64,000 bases of DNA, taken from positions 1-64,000 of the forward strand of contig JAOPYK010000098.1 of the NCBI GenBank assembly GCA_025964695.1, given 5' to 3'. A model generated the notes under the pieces. That model was not told the DNA's origin and searched no databases. It worked only from the letters and a program-made list of their open reading frames with translations. The DNA comes from Streptosporangiaceae bacterium (GTDB lineage Bacteria; Actinomycetota; Actinomycetes; Streptosporangiales; Streptosporangiaceae). The translations under genes and the position numbers were made by a program. This document shows, piece after piece, positions 59,521 to 64,000 of this stretch (its first letter is position 1; every line of letters begins with the position of its first letter).

Positions 59521-60426
59521 ATGAGCACGGTGTACGTCCTGACGTTGTCCTGCCCGGATCGCCCCGGCATCGTCGCGGCGGTCTCCGCGGTGCTGGCGGA
59601 GCGGGGCTGCAACATCCTGGAGAGCCAGCAGTACGGCGACGCGGCGACGGCCCGCTTCTTCATGCGCGTCCAGTTCGCCGGCCCCGGCCACTCGGGGGAC
59701 GCGGCCGCCCACCCGCCCGCGGATGCGTACGCGGGGCGCGCCGGCACCGGCCTGGACGAGCTGAAGGGGGCCTTCGCGACGCTGGCGCGCGAGTTCGCCT
59801 TCGACTGGCGGCTGCACGACCGCGCCGACCGGCCCCGGGTGCTGATCATGGTCTCCAAAGGCGGGCACTGCCTCAACGACCTGCTCTTCCGGGTCCGCTC
59901 CGGGCTGCTGGACATCGACGTCGTCGCCGTCGTGTCCAACCACCCCGACCTGCGGCCGCTCACCCAGTCGTACGGCATCGACTATCACCATTTGCCGGTG
60001 CCCCCCGGTGGCAGGGCAGCGCAGGAGGCGGAGGTCCTCACGCTGGTGCAGCACTACCGTGCCGATCTGGTGGTGCTCGCCCGCTACATGCAGATCCTCT
60101 CCGACGACCTCTGCGCGAAGCTGGAGGGCAGGGTGATCAACATCCACCACTCCTTCCTGCCGAGCTTCAAGGGCGCCAAGCCCTACCACCAGGCGCATGC
60201 CCGGGGCGTGAAGCTCATCGGCGCGACCGCGCACTACGTCACCCCGGACCTCGACGAGGGGCCGATCATCGAGCAGGAGGTCGCCCGGGTAGACCACGCC
60301 CAGGGGCCGGAGGAGCTCATGGCGGTCGGTCGTGACACCGAGTGCCTGGCCCTGGCCCGCGCGGTCCGTTGGCACGCCGAACACCGTGTCCTGCTCAACG
60401 GCGACAAGACGGTCGTGTTCCGATAG
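59521..60426 (+). CDS. purU: formyltetrahydrofolate deformylase
   Basis: LSCPDRPGIVAAVSAVLAERGCNILESQQYGD; ARYMQILSDDLCAKLEGRVINIHHSFLPSFKGAKPYHQAHARGVKLIGATAHYVTPDLDEGPIIEQ. Confidence 0.97.
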   Translation: MSTVYVLTLSCPDRPGIVAAVSAVLAERGCNILESQQYGDAATARFFMRVQFAGPGHSGDAAAHPPADAYAGRAGTGLDELKGAFATLAREFAFDWRLHDRADRPRVLIMVSKGGHCLNDLLFRVRSGLLDIDVVAVVSNHPDLRPLTQSYGIDYHHLPVPPGGRAAQEAEVLTLVQHYRADLVVLARYMQILSDDLCAKLEGRVINIHHSFLPSFKGAKPYHQAHARGVKLIGATAHYVTPDLDEGPIIEQEVARVDHAQGPEELMAVGRDTECLALARAVRWHAEHRVLLNGDKTVVFR

Positions 60427-60512
60427 CTTCCGGGCCCCGCCGACCCGGGTGAGCCGGCTGTTAGATTCAGGAACGGCCTTCCGTGGGAAGGCGTCGGCGG
60501 CGGAGGTGCCCG

Positions 60513-61718
60513 ATGTCCATGCTCGATGACGCTGCCGATCTCAATGACGATCTTGTACGACTCCGGCACGAGCTGCATCGGGAGCCGGAGATCGGGCTGC
60601 AGCTGCCCCGCACCCAGGAACGGGTCCTCGCCGCGCTCGACGGACTGCCTTTGGAGATCACGACGGGCAAGCGGCTCTCGTCGGTGACCGGTGTGCTGCG
60701 TGGCGGCCGCCCCGGGCCGACGGTGCTGCTGCGCGGCGACATGGACGCACTGCCGGTGGCCGAGCGGACCGGTGTCGCCTACGCCTCGACCGTCGAGGGG
60801 GTCATGCACGCCTGCGGCCATGACCTGCACACCACCATGCTGGTCGGGGCGGCCCGGCTGCTGGCCGCGCGCCGGGCCGAGCTGGCCGGCGACGTCGTGT
60901 TCATGTTCCAGCCGGGTGAAGAGGGCCTCCGCGGGGCGGAGCACATGATCGACGAAGGGGTGCTGGAGGCGTCCGGGGAGCGGCCGGTCGCGGCGTACGG
61001 ACTCCATGTGGCCTCTTCTTTGCTGCCGAACGGCTGGTTCGCGGCCAGGTCCGGGCCGATGATGGCGGCCGCCGACCAGCTGGCGGTGACGGTGCGCGGG
61101 GCCGGAGGGCACGGCGCGCAGCCGCATCTGGCCAAGGATCCGGTCCCGGTCGCCTGTGAGATGGTGCTCGCGCTGCAGACGTTCGTGACCCGTAACTTCG
61201 ACGTCTTCGACCCGGTCGTGCTCACCGTCGGCAGCTTCCACGCCGGCACCAAGGAGAACGTCATCGCCGACACCGCCGAGTTCGGGGTGACCCTGCGTTC
61301 GTTCTCCGAGGCGTCGCACGCGCGCATCCGGGACGGGGTGGTCGGGGTGGTGCGTGGCATCGCGGCTGCCCACGGGCTGGCGGTGGAGACCGAGTTCCTC
61401 ATGAGCTACCCGGTGACGGTCAACGACGCGGCCGAGACCGGTTTCGCCGAGGCCACCATCGGCTCGCTGTTCGGCGCGGACCGGTTCGTGTCGCTGCCCA
61501 ACCCGCTGACCAGCTCGGAGGACTTCTCCCTTGTGCTGAACCAGGTGCCGGGGGCGCTCGTCTTCCTCGGCGCCTGCCCTCCTGACCGCGATGTGTCCAC
61601 CGCGCCGTTCAACCATGCGGCCGAGGCCGCCTTCGACGACAGTGTCCTTACCGACGGCGCCGCGCTGCTGGCCTCCCTCGCTCAGGGGCGTCTCGCCGGA
61701 GATTCCACCGTGTGGTGA
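60513..61718 (+). CDS. M20-family amidohydrolase (N-acyl-amino acid / hippurate hydrolase-like)
   Basis: LRHELHREPEIGLQLPRTQ; LLRGDMDALPVAERTG; MHACGHDLHTTMLVGAARLL; FQPGEEGLRGAEHMI. Confidence 0.95.
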   Translation: MSMLDDAADLNDDLVRLRHELHREPEIGLQLPRTQERVLAALDGLPLEITTGKRLSSVTGVLRGGRPGPTVLLRGDMDALPVAERTGVAYASTVEGVMHACGHDLHTTMLVGAARLLAARRAELAGDVVFMFQPGEEGLRGAEHMIDEGVLEASGERPVAAYGLHVASSLLPNGWFAARSGPMMAAADQLAVTVRGAGGHGAQPHLAKDPVPVACEMVLALQTFVTRNFDVFDPVVLTVGSFHAGTKENVIADTAEFGVTLRSFSEASHARIRDGVVGVVRGIAAAHGLAVETEFLMSYPVTVNDAAETGFAEATIGSLFGADRFVSLPNPLTSSEDFSLVLNQVPGALVFLGACPPDRDVSTAPFNHAAEAAFDDSVLTDGAALLASLAQGRLAGDSTVW

Positions 61719-61733
61719 CGTAGAGTGGTATTA

Positions 61734-61750
61734 GGTGACACCTGGTCACC
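61734..61750. promoter_or_regulatory. dyad GGTGAC-N5-GTCACC upstream of the Q/H/G-rich CDS
   Basis: 6-bp arms at 61734-61739 and 61745-61750. Confidence 0.4.
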
Positions 61751-61766
61751 ATGGGGGGGATGTCAG

Positions 61767-62156
61767 ATGAAGAACCTGAACTCCAAGCCCGAAAACACGT
61801 CGGGCAAGGCGAAGAACGCCGCCGGCAAGACGAGCGGCGGCAAGCGGCGCGAGCACCCGGGCGAGGCGGACGAGCCCCAGCCCCAGGGCCAGGCCCAGGC
61901 GCACGGTCAGGGCCACAGCCAGGGCCAGGGCCAGGCGCACGGTCAGGCCCAGGGCCACAGCCAGGGCCAGCCCCAGGGCCAGGGCCAGGCCCACGGCGAG
62001 GCCCAGGCCCACGGCGAGGCCCAGGGCCACAGCCAGGCCCAGCCCCAGGCCCAGGCCCAGGCCCAGGCGCACGGTCAGGGCCAGGAAGCCGTCGATGACG
62101 CGAAGGACAAGGTCGGCGACGCCGTCGACAAGATGAGGAAGATGTTCGGCAAGTAA
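61767..62156 (+). CDS. Gln/His/Gly/Ala low-complexity protein with charged CsbD-like-looking ends
   Basis: MKNLNSKPENTSGKAKNAAGK...GQAQAHGQGHSQGQGQAHGQ...EAVDDAKDKVGDAVDKMRKMFGK. Confidence 0.7.
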   Translation: MKNLNSKPENTSGKAKNAAGKTSGGKRREHPGEADEPQPQGQAQAHGQGHSQGQGQAHGQAQGHSQGQPQGQGQAHGEAQAHGEAQGHSQAQPQAQAQAQAHGQGQEAVDDAKDKVGDAVDKMRKMFGK

Positions 62157-62171
62157 GCCGGGCCGCTTGGG

Positions 62172-62201
62172 GGCCGGTGGCGCGACGTCGCGCCACCGGC
62201 C
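62172..62201. terminator. perfect 30-bp palindrome between convergent genes
   Basis: GGCCGGTGGCGCGACGTCGCGCCACCGGCC. Confidence 0.8.
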
Positions 62202-62202
62202 G

Positions 62203-63582
62203 TCAGCACTCGATGACGTTGACGGCGAGGCCGCCGCGGCTGGTCTCCTTGTACTTGTCGAGCATGTCGCGGCCGGTGTCGCGCATCGTCTTGATCGCCT
62301 TGTCGAGTGAGACGAAATGCCGTCCGTCGCCGCGCAGGGCGATCCGGGCCGCGCCGATCGCCTTGATCGAGCCGACCGCGTTGCGTTCGATGCAGGGCAC
62401 CTGCACCAGGCCGCCCACCGGGTCGCAGGTCAGGCCCAGGTTGTGCTCGATGCCGATCTCGGCGGCGTTCTCCACCTGCTCCGGGGTGCCGCCCATGATC
62501 TCGGTGAGGCCGGCCGCCGCCATCGAGCAGGCGGAGCCGACCTCGCCCTGGCAGCCCACCTCGGCGCCCGAGATGCTGGCGTTCTGCTTGAACAGCACCC
62601 CGATGGCGCCGGCGGTGAGCAGGAACCTGATGACGCCGTCGTCGTCGGCCCCCGGCACGAATTTGTCGTAGTAGTGCAGCAGCGCGGGGATGATCCCGGC
62701 CGCGCCGTTGGTGGGCGCGGTGACGATACGGCCACCGGCCGCGTTCTCCTCGTTGACCGCCAGCGCGAACAGCGTCACCCAGTCCATGGCGGCCAGCGGA
62801 TCCTGGCCCGTCTCGGTGGTGAGCTTGCGGTAGAGCTGGTGGGCCCGGCGGCGCACTTTGAGCCCGCCGGGAAGCAGGCCCTCGCTGGCACAGCCCCGGC
62901 TCACGCATTCCCGCATGACCCGCCACAGGTTCAGCAGCCCGTCCCGGATCTCCTGCTCGGACCGGCCGAACGCCTTTTCGTTCTCCAGCATCAGAGCCGA
63001 GATCGACAGCCCGGTCTTCTGGGTGAGTTCGAGCAGTTCGGCGGCCGATCCGAACGGATGGGGCAGCAGCGTGTCATCGGCCTTGATCCGGTCCGCGCCG
63101 GTGGCGTTCTCGTCGACCACGAAACCGCCGCCCACCGAGTAGTAGACCCTCGACCGCAGCTCCGTGCCGTCCGTGCCGCTCGCGGTGAAGCGCATGCCGT
63201 TGGGATGGCCGGGCAGCGACACCTTGCGCTCGAAGATCAGGTGCTCGCCGACCACGAAGGGCACCTGGGGCCCGTCCGGCCCCCAAAGCCGCAGCGTGCC
63301 GTTCTCGCGTACGGTGGCCAGCCGCCGCTCGATGGAGTCGACCTCGACGAGTTCGGGCTTGTCGCCTTCCAGGCCGAGGAACACCGCCTTGTCGCTGCCG
63401 TGACCCTTCCCTGTCAGCCCCAGCGAGCCGTACAAGATCACCTGGACGCCGGTGACGGACGGCAGCAGGCCGTCGGCGTGCAGGCCCCGGGCGAACCGGT
63501 GGGCGGCCGCCATCGGCCCGCCCGTGTGCGAACTCGACGGCCCGATACCGACCTTGAACAGATCGAAAACGCTGATCGCCAT
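62203..63582 (-). CDS. sdaA: L-serine ammonia-lyase (single-chain)
   Basis: [73 protein letters not shown]. Confidence 0.97.
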   Translation of the reverse strand: MAISVFDLFKVGIGPSSSHTGGPMAAAHRFARGLHADGLLPSVTGVQVILYGSLGLTGKGHGSDKAVFLGLEGDKPELVEVDSIERRLATVRENGTLRLWGPDGPQVPFVVGEHLIFERKVSLPGHPNGMRFTASGTDGTELRSRVYYSVGGGFVVDENATGADRIKADDTLLPHPFGSAAELLELTQKTGLSISALMLENEKAFGRSEQEIRDGLLNLWRVMRECVSRGCASEGLLPGGLKVRRRAHQLYRKLTTETGQDPLAAMDWVTLFALAVNEENAAGGRIVTAPTNGAAGIIPALLHYYDKFVPGADDDGVIRFLLTAGAIGVLFKQNASISGAEVGCQGEVGSACSMAAAGLTEIMGGTPEQVENAAEIGIEHNLGLTCDPVGGLVQVPCIERNAVGSIKAIGAARIALRGDGRHFVSLDKAIKTMRDTGRDMLDKYKETSRGGLAVNVIEC

Positions 63583-63612
63583 GAAGCCACCTCGTTGTAG
63601 CGGCGACCCTCG

Positions 63613-63659
63613 ACCGCCGTGATCATGTGATCGATGATCGACCACATGATCACGGCGGT
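63613..63659. promoter_or_regulatory. 17-bp perfect inverted repeat, 13-nt spacer, between glyA stop and sdaA start
   Basis: ACCGCCGTGATCATGTG (63613-63629) / CACATGATCACGGCGGT (63643-63659). Confidence 0.7.
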
Positions 63660-63674
63660 GGGGGAAAGGGTGGG

Positions 63675-64000
63675 TCAGAGGTCGGGGTAGAGCGGGTGGG
63701 CGTCGGCCAGGGCCGTCACCCTGGCCTTCAGCGCCACCGCGTCATAGGACGGCTGTAGCGCCAAGGCCAGGATGTCGGCCACCTCCACGAAGTCGGCGGC
63801 CTGGAAGCCCCGGGTGGCCAGCGCGGGCGTGCCCACGCGCAGGCCCGAGGTCACCATCGGCGGACGCGGGTCGTTCGGGACCGCGTTGCGGTTCACCGTG
63901 ATGCCGATCTCGTGCAGCCGGTCCTCAGCGTCACGCCCGGTGAGCTCGGAGTCGACCAGGTCCACCAGTACCAGGTGCACATCCGTGCCCCCGGTCAGCA
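63675..64000 (-). CDS. glyA: serine hydroxymethyltransferase, C-terminal part (truncated by window edge)
   Basis: [61 protein letters not shown]. Confidence 0.95.
   Translation of the reverse strand, partial: LTGGTDVHLVLVDLVDSELTGRDAEDRLHEIGITVNRNAVPNDPRPPMVTSGLRVGTPALATRGFQAADFVEVADILALALQPSYDAVALKARVTALADAHPLYPDL

Noticed and set aside
61746-62072. Minus-strand LGLGLGLAVALGL hydrophobic repeat ORF
   Set aside because: Antisense to the Q/H/G-rich CDS; hydrophobic pattern is a by-product of CAGGCC hexamers.
61767-62156. Interpretation of the Q-rich CDS as a simple non-coding satellite
   Set aside because: Non-repetitive charged ends, a clean start and stop, and frame maintenance favour a real protein, although unproven.

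Overview
High-GC actinobacterial chromosomal window, probably Streptosporangiales-like (taxonomy is inference). Most of it is ordinary chromosome, about 60 CDS plus one tRNA-Leu(UAG). No CRISPR array, rRNA, intact prophage or intact IS was seen. Recognisable blocks: (i) 3-hydroxyacyl-CoA dehydrogenase, FilP/Scy-like coiled-coil protein, methylmalonyl-CoA epimerase and thiolase; (ii) a locus matching, from memory, M. tuberculosis Rv1330c-Rv1341: pncB / clpS-DUF2017-mec-cysO-cysM ... murI-MBL-rph-rdgB; (iii) a SigE-family sigma factor convergent with three MEDS-domain partner-switching regulators; (iv) a putative catabolic island: ABC importer, aldehyde dehydrogenase, CoA-transferase A/B, stand-alone citryl-CoA-lyase-like protein, frameshifted PhnW-like aminotransferase and LysR regulator; (v) purU, M20 amidohydrolase, sdaA and the 3' part of glyA. 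Observations most worth a second look: a leaderless 34-aa uORF with a penultimate rare Cys codon in front of cysO; a CysO homolog extended past its diglycine (GGRR); two perfect 30-bp zero-loop palindromes between convergent genes, one encoding the identical PGH* end of both proteins; tandem duplications that include a stop codon at three loci; a Gln/His/Gly low-complexity protein; and the possible amine-to-acyl-CoA-to-retro-Claisen catabolic cluster. All homology calls were made by eye from translated sequence. No database search was run.
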